Positions 34,911-42,887 are shown, numbered from the stretch's first letter. The stretch: 57,988 nucleotides of DNA from Eubacteriaceae bacterium (GCA_003446375.1 DMAW01000059.1:1-57988); one strand, 5' to 3'. Notes: generated by a model not told the origin, from the letters alone. Translations and numbers: made by a program.

Positions 34911-35492
34911 ATGAGTAAGGAGAAGTTTTCAAGCACAGGCAGATTGACCTTTATGGCAATTATGCTAGCAATGACGATTGTTTTTGTAATGGCAACTGTT
35001 ATACCGAACTTTGCAGTAAGTATGGCTGTGGCTATGTTTTTGCCAACCATACTGACAGGGATTGTATTGGGAGCCAAAGAAGGTATGGTGATGGGCGCTT
35101 TGGCAGGCGCATTGACTCTTTTCAGAGCGCTGTTTTTGCCACTGTCTCCATTTGATTATTTTTTTATTAATCCCCTAGTGTCGGTATTCCCTCGGATTTT
35201 CATCGGAGTGGCGGCAACTGGAGCTTTTTATCTGTTTAATGTAAAACTTAAAGTACCTGAAATAATATCTGCATCGATATCAGGAGCTTTTGCGATGTTC
35301 ACTAATACAGTTTTAGTGGTAACGATGCTTTATGTGGTCCATGGGCAAAATATGATTGATGCAATGGGTGGAATGGGATTAGTAACAGCCTTGGGCGTGT
35401 TGTTTGCATCAAATGGATTAATTGAGATGATCAGCGCTGCGCTTATAGTACCCATACTGTATAGGGTTTTTATACAGTACAGTAGGAAATAG
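34911..35492 (+). CDS. ECF transporter S component, probably for pantothenate
   Basis: A 193-residue membrane protein with about six hydrophobic segments, LTFMAIMLAMTIVFVMATVI at the start and a central PLSPFDYFFINPLVSVFPR loop. This is the usual make-up of the substrate-binding S subunit of energy-coupling-factor vitamin transporters. The gene directly upstream of coaX (pantothenate kinase) suggests pantothenate as substrate, as for known PanT genes; this is inference from context. The A and T subunits are not in the window. AGGAGG precedes ATG 34911. Confidence 0.78.
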   Translation: MSKEKFSSTGRLTFMAIMLAMTIVFVMATVIPNFAVSMAVAMFLPTILTGIVLGAKEGMVMGALAGALTLFRALFLPLSPFDYFFINPLVSVFPRIFIGVAATGAFYLFNVKLKVPEIISASISGAFAMFTNTVLVVTMLYVVHGQNMIDAMGGMGLVTALGVLFASNGLIEMISAALIVPILYRVFIQYSRK

Positions 35493-35525
35493 AAAAAATA
35501 AATTAATGTAAAGAAGTGATTTAAC

Positions 35526-36305
35526 ATGCTGATGACTGTTGATGTCGGAAATACAAATATTGAAATTGGATTGTTTGACAATGATGAATTTGTAGGCACT
35601 TGGAGAATGATAACTAACACCAGAAAGACTTCTGATGAATACGGAGTTTTTATAATTACATTGCTTAACACAAAGAAGATTGACGTAAAGAAAATAAAAG
35701 ATGTAATTATATCTTCAGTCGTGCCAAATATTATGTACTCGCTTGTTAATGGGATAAAAAAATACTTAAATATAAAGCCTATAATAATTGAACCTGGGAT
35801 TAAAACTGGGATCAGCATACAGACAGAAAATCCCAAAGAAGTAGGGGCGGATAGGATATGTGATGTCGTAGGAGCATATTATATTTATGGAGGGCCTGCC
35901 ATTGTTATCGATTTTGGAACGGCAACTACATTTGATTATGTAAACGAAAAAGGAGTTTTCAGTGCAGCGGTCACATCCCCGGGGATTCAAATATCTGCTG
36001 ATGCATTGTGGAGCAGAGCGGCACAATTGCCAAATATAGAAATCGAAAAACCAAAAAGCATTCTGGCAAGGAACACTATAACCAGCATGCAGGCAGGGTT
36101 GGTGTATGGCTATATAGGACAAGTAGAGTATATCGTCAAAAAAATCAAAGAGGAAACTGGAAGATACGATGCTAAAGTTATCGCGACGGGAGGTTACGCT
36201 AAGATAATTCACCCTGAGACAGATGCAATAGATGTTTTTGACCCGACTTTGTCCCTCAAAGGGATAAAATTGATTTATGATAGAAATAAGCAGGTGAAAG
36301 TTTGA
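35526..36305 (+). CDS. coaX: Type III pantothenate kinase
   Basis: CoaX phosphorylates pantothenate, the first step to coenzyme A; it is an ASKHA-fold enzyme that needs a monovalent cation and resists CoA feedback. The 259 residues have the opening MTVDVGNTNIEIGLFD, the GADRICDVVGAY substrate segment, VIDFGTATTFDYV and the late IATGGYAKII. The stop overlaps the dusB start by 4 bases. It lies 33 bases after the ECF S-component gene. Confidence 0.96.
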   Translation: MLMTVDVGNTNIEIGLFDNDEFVGTWRMITNTRKTSDEYGVFIITLLNTKKIDVKKIKDVIISSVVPNIMYSLVNGIKKYLNIKPIIIEPGIKTGISIQTENPKEVGADRICDVVGAYYIYGGPAIVIDFGTATTFDYVNEKGVFSAAVTSPGIQISADALWSRAAQLPNIEIEKPKSILARNTITSMQAGLVYGYIGQVEYIVKKIKEETGRYDAKVIATGGYAKIIHPETDAIDVFDPTLSLKGIKLIYDRNKQVKV

Positions 36306-37258
36306 AAATAGGCAAGGTTGAATTGAAAGACAATCTTTTTTTAGCGCCGATGGCGGGAGTTACAAATCTACCTTTTAGGTTGATGTGTGTTGAAGAAGGG
36401 TGTTCGTTGACGTATACAGAGATGGTAAGTGCAAAAGCACTGTATTTTGAAGATAAAAAGACGATGGAGCTTTTGGAGACTACAGATAAAGACAGCCCGT
36501 GCGGAGTTCAGATTTTTGGTTCTGATCCAGAAATAATCGCTAAAGTGATCAAGACAAAAATAAACAAGATGGATTTTGCCTTGATTGATATCAATGCAGG
36601 GTGTCCCGCACCTAAAATAGTAAAGAACGATGAGGGTTCGGCTTTGATGAAAACGCCGGACTTGATTGGAAAGATCATTGAAAATGCTGTTAAAGTCAGC
36701 AAAAAACCCGTCACGTTAAAAATCAGAGCAGGTTGGAACGATGAACAGATAAATGCTGTTGAAGTAGCAAGGGTAGCTGAACGTGCTGGAGCAGCAGCTG
36801 TGGCTATTCACGGAAGAACCAGGGAACAGTTTTATTCAGGGAAAGCAGACTGGGACGTGATAAAAAAAGTCAAAGATTCGGTTTCGATTCCTGTAATCGG
36901 AAACGGTGATGTGGATAGCAGGCGTTCAGCTCAGAGGATGATTGAATCCACTGGATGCGATGGTGTCATGGTAGGAAGAGCTGCTTTAGGAAATCCATGG
37001 ATTTTTAATGCCGACAAAGTTTTTCAAGTAAGCGATGAATTGAAAATTCAAAAATGCAAAACATACTTTGAAAATCTTCTAAAGATAAAGCCGGAGAAAG
37101 TAGCGCTTGGTGAAATAAGAAAGCATGCATCATGGTTCACAAAGGGCATACGTGGCTCCGGAGAATTCAGAAATAAAATCAATAAGACAACCAGCGTGGC
37201 AGAAGTTTTTTTATTGATAGATGAATATAGAAATAAGACAGTTCAAAAGAATTTGTAA
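36302..37258 (+). CDS. dusB: tRNA-dihydrouridine synthase DusB
   Basis: Dus enzymes reduce uridines in tRNA D-loops with FMN and NADPH. The 318 residues form a TIM barrel with LAPMAGVTNLPFR (about 15-27), the catalytic Cys in IDINAGCPAPKIVKNDEGSA, AIHGRTREQFYSG and IGNGDV. A C-terminal helical tRNA-binding domain follows. It starts with TTG 36302, overlapping coaX. dusB before lysS mirrors Bacillus yacF-lysS. Confidence 0.95.
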   Translation: MKIGKVELKDNLFLAPMAGVTNLPFRLMCVEEGCSLTYTEMVSAKALYFEDKKTMELLETTDKDSPCGVQIFGSDPEIIAKVIKTKINKMDFALIDINAGCPAPKIVKNDEGSALMKTPDLIGKIIENAVKVSKKPVTLKIRAGWNDEQINAVEVARVAERAGAAAVAIHGRTREQFYSGKADWDVIKKVKDSVSIPVIGNGDVDSRRSAQRMIESTGCDGVMVGRAALGNPWIFNADKVFQVSDELKIQKCKTYFENLLKIKPEKVALGEIRKHASWFTKGIRGSGEFRNKINKTTSVAEVFLLIDEYRNKTVQKNL

Positions 37259-37265
37259 AAAAAGT

Positions 37266-37293
37266 TTGTTTTTTTTATAAAAATAACTATAAT
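37266..37293 (+). promoter_or_regulatory. Likely greA-lysS promoter
   Basis: TTGTTT (37266-37271), 16 bases, TATAAT (37288-37293). A transcript from here would carry the hairpin at 37324-37377 in its 5' leader. Confidence 0.5.
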
Positions 37294-37323
37294 AATAGTT
37301 ATATATTTAGATATATCAATAAA

Positions 37324-37377
37324 ACCGCAGTAAATATGCTGTGAAGCGGGGTGTTTGCTTAGCTATGTACTTGCGGT
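37324..37377 (+). other. Structured 5' leader of greA
   Basis: The 54 bases fold as one long irregular hairpin: 37324-37329 with 37372-37377 (ACCGCA/TGCGGT), then three short helices, and 37344-37347 with 37357-37360 around a GGGGTGTTT loop, about 19 bp in all. No T-tract follows, so it is not an ordinary terminator. I recognise no known riboswitch. Confidence 0.4.
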
Positions 37378-37418
37378 ATATAAAACAAAACTAATCAGTA
37401 TGAAAAGGGGAATTATAT

Positions 37419-37895
37419 ATGGCTCAGAAAGAACTGATATTAACTTATGAAGGATTAAAAAAATTAGAAAATGAACTTGAGAAGCTTAAAACAGTCAGAA
37501 GAAGAGAAGTAGCTGAGAGGATTAAGACGGCAAGAGAGTTTGGTGACTTGAGCGAAAATGCCGAGTATGATGAGGCTAAAAATGAGCAGGCTTTCATTGA
37601 AGGCAGAATAGCGGAATTGGAACACAAGCTTAAAAATGCCAAGGTTATTGATGAGGATGATATTGGAACTGACATAGTAAGCGTCGGTTCGACTGTTAAA
37701 GTCAAAGATGATGAGTTAAACGAGATATTTACATATCATATTGTAGGCTCGGCAGAAGCTGATCCCATGGAAGATAAAATATCTAACGAATCACCAGTCG
37801 GAGCTGCCTTGCTTAGTAAAAAGGTAGGAGACAAGATTAATATTGATGTCCCGGATGGGAATATTATGATGGAGATAATAGAAATAAGCAAGTAG
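37419..37895 (+). CDS. greA: Transcription elongation factor GreA
   Basis: GreA rescues backtracked RNA polymerase by stimulating transcript cleavage. The 158 residues show the N-terminal coiled coil (about 8-75) with the acidic tip in FGDLSENAEYDEAKNEQ, and the C-terminal FKBP-like domain. ATG 37419 is preceded by AAAAGGGG. It is 19 bases before lysS, the usual greA-lysS pair of clostridia. Confidence 0.97.
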   Translation: MAQKELILTYEGLKKLENELEKLKTVRRREVAERIKTAREFGDLSENAEYDEAKNEQAFIEGRIAELEHKLKNAKVIDEDDIGTDIVSVGSTVKVKDDELNEIFTYHIVGSAEADPMEDKISNESPVGAALLSKKVGDKINIDVPDGNIMMEIIEISK

Positions 37896-37914
37896 TAATT
37901 GAGGAGGAAGATCA

Positions 37915-39402
37915 TTGACGTTGGAAACTGGAGAAAATTTAAATGAACTGCTGAAAATACGAAGAGAGAAACTTTCGAAATTAATTGATGAGGGCAATGA
38001 TCCATTCAAGCAGACTAAATACAACGTTACCCATTACGCTAAGAACGTTGAAGAGCAATTTGACGTTATGGAAGGCGCCAAAGTGTCCTTAGCAGGCAGG
38101 ATAATGTCTAAAAGAGGTCAGGGGAAAGTAGGATTTTACGATCTGCAGGACTCTACAGGTAGAATACAACTTTTTTTAAAAAAAGACATACTTGGTGAAG
38201 AACTCTATGATGAAACAAAAACTTTGGATATCGGAGATATATTAGGAGTAAAAGGCGAAGTGTTTAAGACTAAGATGGGTCAAGTTTCCGTAAGAGTCGA
38301 GGAGCTGATTCTTTTAAGTAAATCTTTGCAGATATTGCCTGAGAAATTTCATGGACTGAAAGATCCTGACTTAAGGTATAGACAAAGATATGTAGATCTT
38401 ATCATGAATCCGGCAGTAAAAGATGTCTTTGTAACTAGATCTAAAATAATGAATGCAATAAGAGAATTTTTAAATGGCAGAGGTTTTTTAGAAGTAGAGA
38501 CACCGGTGTTGTCTAACTTAGCTGGTGGCGCCAATGCTAGACCGTTTGCTACTCATCACAATGCCTTGGATATACCGATGTATTTAAGGATAGCCTTGGA
38601 GTTACCTTTAAAGAGACTCATAGTAGGTGGGTTTGACAAAGTTTACGAGTTGAGCAGGGTTTTTAGAAATGAAGGCATGGATCCAACCCACAATCCTGAA
38701 TTTACGATGCTTGAGACTTACGAGGCATATGCAGATTACGAAGATGTAATGAAAATGGTGGAAGAGCTTCTATATGATATATCGTTGAAAATCAAAGGCA
38801 CGGACACCGTAATATACCAAGAAGATGAGATTAGCTTCAAGCCGCCTTTTAAGAGATCGAGAATGGTAGATCTTGTTAAAGAACATACTGGAGTAGACTT
38901 TGATTTGATTGATGATCAAACAGAGGCTTATTCAAAAGGAATTAAGCTTGGTTTAGAAATAGAAAAACATACGTCAATAGGTAAGATAATTGAAGAGGCC
39001 TTTGATACTTTTGTAGAGGATAAATTAATACAGCCTACATTTGTGACGCATCATCCGGTAGACATATCTCCTCTGGCAAAAAAAGATTATAACAATCCTA
39101 AATACACTGAAAGATTTGAACTCTTTATCAGAGGTTCCGAGTATGCAAATGCTTTTTCAGAGCTTAATGACCCCATAGATCAAAAGGCAAGATTTGTGGG
39201 TCAGGTAGAAAATAAAAATAGCGGTGACGATGAAGCACATCCGTATGATCACGACTTTATCAATGCCCTAGAAGTAGGCCTGCCACCTACAGGAGGCCTT
39301 GGAATAGGCGTTGACAGACTTGTCATGCTGATGACAGATCAAAGAAGCATAAGAGATGTCATATTGTTCCCGACAATGAAGTCCTTACCGAACGACAAAT
39401 AA
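37915..39402 (+). CDS. lysS: Lysyl-tRNA synthetase, class II
   Basis: LysS charges tRNA-Lys. The 495 residues have an N-terminal OB-fold anticodon-binding domain (about 60-165) and a class II catalytic domain with motif 1 around FLEVETPVL, motif 2 around FRNEGMDPTHNPEFTMLE and motif 3 in GLGIGVDRLVMLMTD. TTG 37915 follows GAGGAGG. It is the last chromosomal gene; the mobile element starts in the next 60 bases. The coding sequence is complete, so insertion did not damage it. Confidence 0.97.
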   Translation: MTLETGENLNELLKIRREKLSKLIDEGNDPFKQTKYNVTHYAKNVEEQFDVMEGAKVSLAGRIMSKRGQGKVGFYDLQDSTGRIQLFLKKDILGEELYDETKTLDIGDILGVKGEVFKTKMGQVSVRVEELILLSKSLQILPEKFHGLKDPDLRYRQRYVDLIMNPAVKDVFVTRSKIMNAIREFLNGRGFLEVETPVLSNLAGGANARPFATHHNALDIPMYLRIALELPLKRLIVGGFDKVYELSRVFRNEGMDPTHNPEFTMLETYEAYADYEDVMKMVEELLYDISLKIKGTDTVIYQEDEISFKPPFKRSRMVDLVKEHTGVDFDLIDDQTEAYSKGIKLGLEIEKHTSIGKIIEEAFDTFVEDKLIQPTFVTHHPVDISPLAKKDYNNPKYTERFELFIRGSEYANAFSELNDPIDQKARFVGQVENKNSGDDEAHPYDHDFINALEVGLPPTGGLGIGVDRLVMLMTDQRSIRDVILFPTMKSLPNDK

Positions 39403-39405
39403 GAA

Positions 39406-39440
39406 AAACCCAGTGGTTATGCGGGTTTCGGGATTTTCTA
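39406..39440 (+). terminator. Stem-loop after lysS, near the element junction
   Basis: AAACCC (39406-39411) pairs with GGGTTT (39423-39428), and ATTTTC follows. It is probably the lysS terminator. It lies at or next to the junction with the mobile element. Confidence 0.5.
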
Positions 39441-39535
39441 AACCGAATAAATTTACCTCTTTACACCAAATTTACACCAATCGGTGCTGAAAACGGTGCA
39501 GAGACTAAAAAATCGCATAATTTTAAGTTTCACAC
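39429..39535. other. Candidate left attachment region of the conjugative element
   Basis: TTTACACCAA occurs at 39460-39469 and again at 39471-39480, an 11-base period (one DNA turn). A related ACTACACCAA occurs at 39604-39613. CACC-AATC-GGTG at 39475-39486 is a small inverted repeat. Closely spaced direct repeats at an element end fit arm-type binding sites of a tyrosine recombinase, but the exact att core cannot be set without the right end. Confidence 0.35.
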
Positions 39536-39574
39536 AGCTCCTGAGAAGTTACGGCTTTTCAGGAGCTTCTTTCA
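39536..39574 (+). terminator. Strong terminator inside the left end of the element
   Basis: A 13-bp stem (39536-39548 with 39555-39567, one G-U pair), loop TTACGG, then TCTTTCATTTC. It may insulate the element from lysS transcription. Confidence 0.8.
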
Positions 39575-39667
39575 TTTCTCATAGTTTTCGGGCTACATCG
39601 CAAACTACACCAATCCCGTTTTTCTCAATATAATGGGGGTTATCACAGAGGAAGGGGTGGTTGAACT

Positions 39668-41059
39668 ATGAGCAACAGTTTAGCAAGCGTTCACCCGGAG
39701 CTTATTTCTGAATGGTCAGAGAAGAACTTACCGCTGACGCCGGATAAGATAACCTTCGGTTCAAATAAAAGAGTGTGGTGGAAAGGTGCTTGCGGACACG
39801 AGTGGGAAACGAGCGTCAAAGCTCGCTCAAAGGGCGAGAAATGCCCGATATGCTCAGGAGCGAGAGTAATAGAGGGTATCAATGATTTAGCCACATTGAA
39901 GCCCCTGCTGGCTCAGGAGTGGTCTGAAAAGAACGAATTAAAACCTACTGAGGTTTCTGTCGCTTCTCATAAGAAGATTATTTGGAAATGTAAACACGGA
40001 CACGAATGGGAAGCAAGCGTTAAAAGCAGAACGGTAAACGGCACAGGCTGTCCATACTGCTCACATAATAAAGTCCTTGCAGGGTTCAATGACCTTGCTT
40101 CACAGTATCCCGATATTGCTGCTGAATGGTCTGACAGAAATCTTCCGTTGCTGCCTACAATGGTGACAGCCTTTGCAAACAGTAAGGCTTGGTGGAAATG
40201 CAAAGATTGCGGAAACGAGTGGCACACTCTTATTTCAACCCGTTCCGGTGGGAGCAGATGTCCGTATTGTAGTGGATATACATTGCTCAAAGGATTTAAT
40301 GACTTGGCGACTACGCACCCTGACCTTGCCGCCGAGTGGGCAGAAAGAAATTATCCCCTAATGCCTGATGAGGTAAACGCAAAATCAAGACGCAATGTTT
40401 GGTGGAAGTGTAAGACCTGTGGCAATGAGTGGAAGTCCGTTATCAATGCTCGTGTAAAAGGAACAGTATGCCCGGTTTGTGCGGACAGGGCGGTTCTTGT
40501 AGGATACAATGATTTAGCCACAACGGACAGGAAACTGCTTGCTGAATGGGATTACGAAAAAAACTCTCTGCTACCGGCACAAGTATCAAGAAGGTCGATG
40601 AAAAGTGTGTGGTGGAAATGTTCACTCGGACACTCTTGGAAAGCAAAAATCAACGAAAGAACAATTATCGGAGAAAAATGCACTGTGTGCGAAAAAGAAT
40701 ATCGCTCCGTGTTCCCCGGCTTGGCTGTCGCCTATTACGCCAATCAAAAAGGATTAAAGGTACAGCTCGGTTCAGATAAACTATTAGGGATACCACTTGA
40801 AACCTACATTCCGTCAGAAAAGCTGGCGATAGAATTTACGAACGGCTCAGAACATATGGAGGTTCTCAAAAGCCATCTATGCAAGCAGCGAAATATAAAA
40901 CTTGTAAAACTCCCTTTTAAGACAACCGAAACGGAAGCGGAGTATGCCGATAGAGTAAAAGCAGTTTTCAAAAGCGTACATATCTTTATTTATTCTGATG
41001 TCGAAGCAGATGTTTCGGTAATCAGAGCAAAATTCAATGAATGGAGGAAGCGACTGTGA
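39668..41059 (+). CDS. Five-fold zinc-ribbon protein with a nuclease-like C-terminal domain (DUF4379 type)
   Basis: The 463 residues hold five repeats of about 67 residues (about 6-342). Each has a helix ending in a Glu-Trp, a tryptophan-rich strand and a Cys/His-CPxC zinc-ribbon, for example ACGHEW with CPIC, CKDCGNEW with CPYC, and CTVC in the last. This is the DUF4379 'probable zinc-ribbon' pattern. The last 115 residues (LGIPLETYIPSEKLAIEF, then HLCKQRNIKLVKLPF) resemble a Vsr/PD-(D/E)XK-type nuclease core, with Glu where Asp is usual. DNA binding and cleavage are inferred, not shown. It is first in the element, with a TATAAT at 39629-39634, and is coupled to the next small gene. Confidence 0.8.
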   Translation: MSNSLASVHPELISEWSEKNLPLTPDKITFGSNKRVWWKGACGHEWETSVKARSKGEKCPICSGARVIEGINDLATLKPLLAQEWSEKNELKPTEVSVASHKKIIWKCKHGHEWEASVKSRTVNGTGCPYCSHNKVLAGFNDLASQYPDIAAEWSDRNLPLLPTMVTAFANSKAWWKCKDCGNEWHTLISTRSGGSRCPYCSGYTLLKGFNDLATTHPDLAAEWAERNYPLMPDEVNAKSRRNVWWKCKTCGNEWKSVINARVKGTVCPVCADRAVLVGYNDLATTDRKLLAEWDYEKNSLLPAQVSRRSMKSVWWKCSLGHSWKAKINERTIIGEKCTVCEKEYRSVFPGLAVAYYANQKGLKVQLGSDKLLGIPLETYIPSEKLAIEFTNGSEHMEVLKSHLCKQRNIKLVKLPFKTTETEAEYADRVKAVFKSVHIFIYSDVEADVSVIRAKFNEWRKRL

Positions 41060-41235
41060 GAGAAGAAAAGTTCCATATCTATCTTAATGATGACGAATAC
41101 AGCAGAGTGATACAATCACTTATCCGTTTGAAGAACAGCCTGATAGCACAAGGCAGATACACCGACGGAGTTGACGATGTTCTCTGCAAGGTGCTTTCAG
41201 CCAAGAAAAGAAAGGTCAAAATCAAATATTTCTAA
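41056..41235 (+). CDS. Small basic protein coupled to the zinc-ribbon gene
   Basis: GTG 41056 overlaps the previous TGA (GTGA), with GGAGG upstream, so it is probably translated by coupling. The 59 residues (FHIYLNDDEYSRVIQSLIRL opening, Lys-rich end KKRKVKIKYF) look like a small single-domain accessory protein. I do not recognise a named family. An in-frame ATG at 41041 lies upstream of the ribosome site. Tight coupling suggests it works with the zinc-ribbon protein. Confidence 0.65.
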   Translation: MREEKFHIYLNDDEYSRVIQSLIRLKNSLIAQGRYTDGVDDVLCKVLSAKKRKVKIKYF

Positions 41236-41245
41236 ACACAAAAAG

Positions 41246-41274
41246 AGACCGCCTACACGACGTAAGCGGTCTTT
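41246..41274. terminator. Bidirectional terminator between the small gene and the antiporter
   Basis: A 7-bp core stem (41246-41252 with 41266-41272) has TTTGC after it on the plus strand and CTTTTTGTG on the minus strand. It serves both convergent units. Confidence 0.75.
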
Positions 41275-41314
41275 GCTAATTTTAGAGTAAATCCGACAAA
41301 CTGAAATTTCACTC

Positions 41315-42490
41315 TTATTTTGATAATAGCTTTTTATACGAATTATCAACACATATCGCTCCAAAAGGTGCTGTTATTAAAATAGATATTACCGCAACCG
41401 TAAGGACAATCTCTCCACAAGACAGCCCCATCGCAAGCGGTACCGTTCCAAGCGCTGCCTGAACTGTTGCCTTTGGTGTATATGCAACCATACAGAATAG
41501 ACGCTCTTTTTTATTTAGCTTTGTTTTGACAAGCGATACTGCTACTCCCATCATCCTAAATACCAACGCCAAAATTACTAACAAAATCACTACAACACCT
41601 GCCGCTAATGCATACTTCAAATCAACCGCAATCCCAACCAATACAAATAGGAATATTTCTGCTCCAAGCCAAAGCTTATTATATTTTACGGATAGACGCT
41701 TTGCCAACACATCATATTTTTGATTGATGATAATGCCCATACTCATTATTGCCAACAGCCCTGAAACCGGCACAATACCTTCCAGTCTATTTTGCAATTC
41801 AAGCAGTAGAAATGAAACACTTAGAATGATAAGCACCTTTACGGAATCACGTATGTGAAATCTTCTAAAAAACCATACAAGAATAGTTCCTACTGCTCCG
41901 CCTAAAAGAACTCCCAGCAAAATAGATGTCGGTATCTGTATGAAACTTATTGCAGATACTTCCCCTGTTGAAGCTAAAGTAGTAAGTGCGGTAAACACTA
42001 CAATCACAAACACATCATCCACAGATGCTCCCGCCAAAATTAACTGTGGAATACTCTTGTCCGTACCATATCCATCCTCTATCAGTTTTATCATTCTTGG
42101 AACAACCACCGCAGGAGATACCGCAGCTATGACACTTCCTATGATTGCTGCATCCAGAATAGATACACCTAATAATAACGGTGCGAAAATTATTGTTCCC
42201 ATCATTTCAATACATGCCGGTACAAAACACATTAGAATTGCCGGACGACCTACCTTTTTCAAATCAGAAAAATTTAAAGACAAGCCAGCTCTTGTCAGAA
42301 TAATAACTAATGCAATCTGTCTCAAATCTCCTGATATAGTAAGTATCGAGTCATCTACTAAATTCAAACAATGTGGACTTAATACAATTCCCACGATAAT
42401 CATTCCCAGCAAGCTTGGTAATTTCATTTTTGAAAATATCCATCCCACCAGTAACCCGAACAACAAAATAATAGCAATACTCGTTAACAT
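41315..42490 (-). CDS. Cation:proton antiporter, CPA family
   Basis: The 391-residue membrane protein has about 11-12 hydrophobic segments and the Na+/H+-exchanger look: LLVGWIFSKMKLPSLLGMII at the start, RAGLSL, and the central SPAVVVPRMIKL and ASVDDVFVIVVFTAL segments. The paired Asps of ASVDDV fall where CPA2 antiporters keep transport acids. It probably exports Na+, Li+ or K+ in exchange for protons. Its reading frame and AT-rich codon use differ from the neighbouring conjugation genes, so it is probably cargo. AAGGAGG precedes ATG 42490, and a candidate cation riboswitch lies upstream. Confidence 0.87.
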   Translation of the reverse strand: MLTSIAIILLFGLLVGWIFSKMKLPSLLGMIIVGIVLSPHCLNLVDDSILTISGDLRQIALVIILTRAGLSLNFSDLKKVGRPAILMCFVPACIEMMGTIIFAPLLLGVSILDAAIIGSVIAAVSPAVVVPRMIKLIEDGYGTDKSIPQLILAGASVDDVFVIVVFTALTTLASTGEVSAISFIQIPTSILLGVLLGGAVGTILVWFFRRFHIRDSVKVLIILSVSFLLLELQNRLEGIVPVSGLLAIMSMGIIINQKYDVLAKRLSVKYNKLWLGAEIFLFVLVGIAVDLKYALAAGVVVILLVILALVFRMMGVAVSLVKTKLNKKERLFCMVAYTPKATVQAALGTVPLAMGLSCGEIVLTVAVISILITAPFGAICVDNSYKKLLSK

Positions 42491-42516
42491 ATAATCCTCC
42501 TTATACCACAGGAACT

Positions 42517-42561
42517 AAAAAAGCTGACAGTTTCTGCGTGGTTTTCGCAGAAGCCATCAGC
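42517..42561 (-). terminator. Riboswitch-associated terminator before the antiporter
   Basis: On the minus strand the arms 42561-42546 and 42538-42523 form a 16-bp stem with a few G-U or mismatched pairs, followed by six Us (42522-42517). It sits 27 bases before the antiporter start codon, so transcription would stop unless the stem is prevented. Confidence 0.85.
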
Positions 42562-42607
42562 ATAATTGCGGTTTAGGGGTTATTACCCATGGGAGCGCCT
42601 CATTCCC
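42546..42607 (-). promoter_or_regulatory. Candidate cation-sensing riboswitch (resembles nhaA-I / lithium class)
   Basis: On the minus strand the leader has a GGGA/TCCC hairpin enclosing ATGAGGCGC, then a GGGT/ACCC hairpin with loop AATA, then CCTAAACCGCAATTATG. This runs into GCTGATGGCTTCTGCG, the left arm of the terminator. GAGGC of the first loop can pair with GCTTC in the terminator arm, a way to open the terminator. Architecture, position and antiporter target fit the nhaA-I-type cation riboswitches as I remember them. I could not compare it with a covariance model, so the class is tentative; a regulatory leader is likely. Confidence 0.55.
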
Positions 42608-42616
42608 AATGTTGAT

Positions 42617-42645
42617 ATTATAATATTTTTTCTTCTCTTTCGCAA
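42617..42645 (-). promoter_or_regulatory. Antiporter promoter
   Basis: On the minus strand TTGCGA (42645-42640), 17 bases, TATAAT (42622-42617). The predicted transcript starts at about 42610, directly at the structured leader. Confidence 0.7.
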
Positions 42646-42710
42646 CAGAAAATTCAAATTTTTCTTTTGATTAACTCTTATTATACACCAAAAATATGAA
42701 TATTTCTACC

Positions 42711-42762
42711 CGCCGTCTATTGACCTCAATTACGAGGGAAATAGGCGGCTTTTTTGTTTCTA
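42711..42762 (+). terminator. Terminator-like hairpin upstream of the parA leader
   Basis: A 10-bp stem with one G-U pair (GCCGTCTATT with AATAGGCGGC), extended by a weak inner stem, is followed by TTTTTTGTTT. It separates the antiporter region from the parAB region. Confidence 0.75.
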
Positions 42763-42787
42763 AAAAAATATTTTCAAGAAATTTTTG

Positions 42788-42880
42788 AAAAAGGGGTGAT
42801 TTTGGGTGTGCATTTTGACCCCCTTTGTCCAAATGAGTGAAGGGGTTAATTCCGAACCACAAAAAGGTCAGCCCTTTCAC
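42788..42880. other. Two G/C-tract hairpins, possible oriT or regulatory region
   Basis: AAAGGGG (42790-42796) can pair with CCCCTTT (42820-42826). GTGAAGGGG (42837-42845) can pair with CCCTTTCAC (42872-42880) with one bulge. The region is non-coding. Closely spaced hairpins are typical of conjugative origins, but no nick-site consensus was identified, so this is a guess from structure only. Confidence 0.25.
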
Positions 42881-42887
42881 TTGTATT

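Noticed and set aside
39419..39490. 23-codon frame (starting MRVSGF) after lysS
   Set aside because: No ribosome site; it runs through the direct repeats and the lysS terminator.
41940..42494. 184-codon open frame on the plus strand
   Set aside because: Antisense to the antiporter, whose membrane-protein frame, start and riboswitch leader are convincing.
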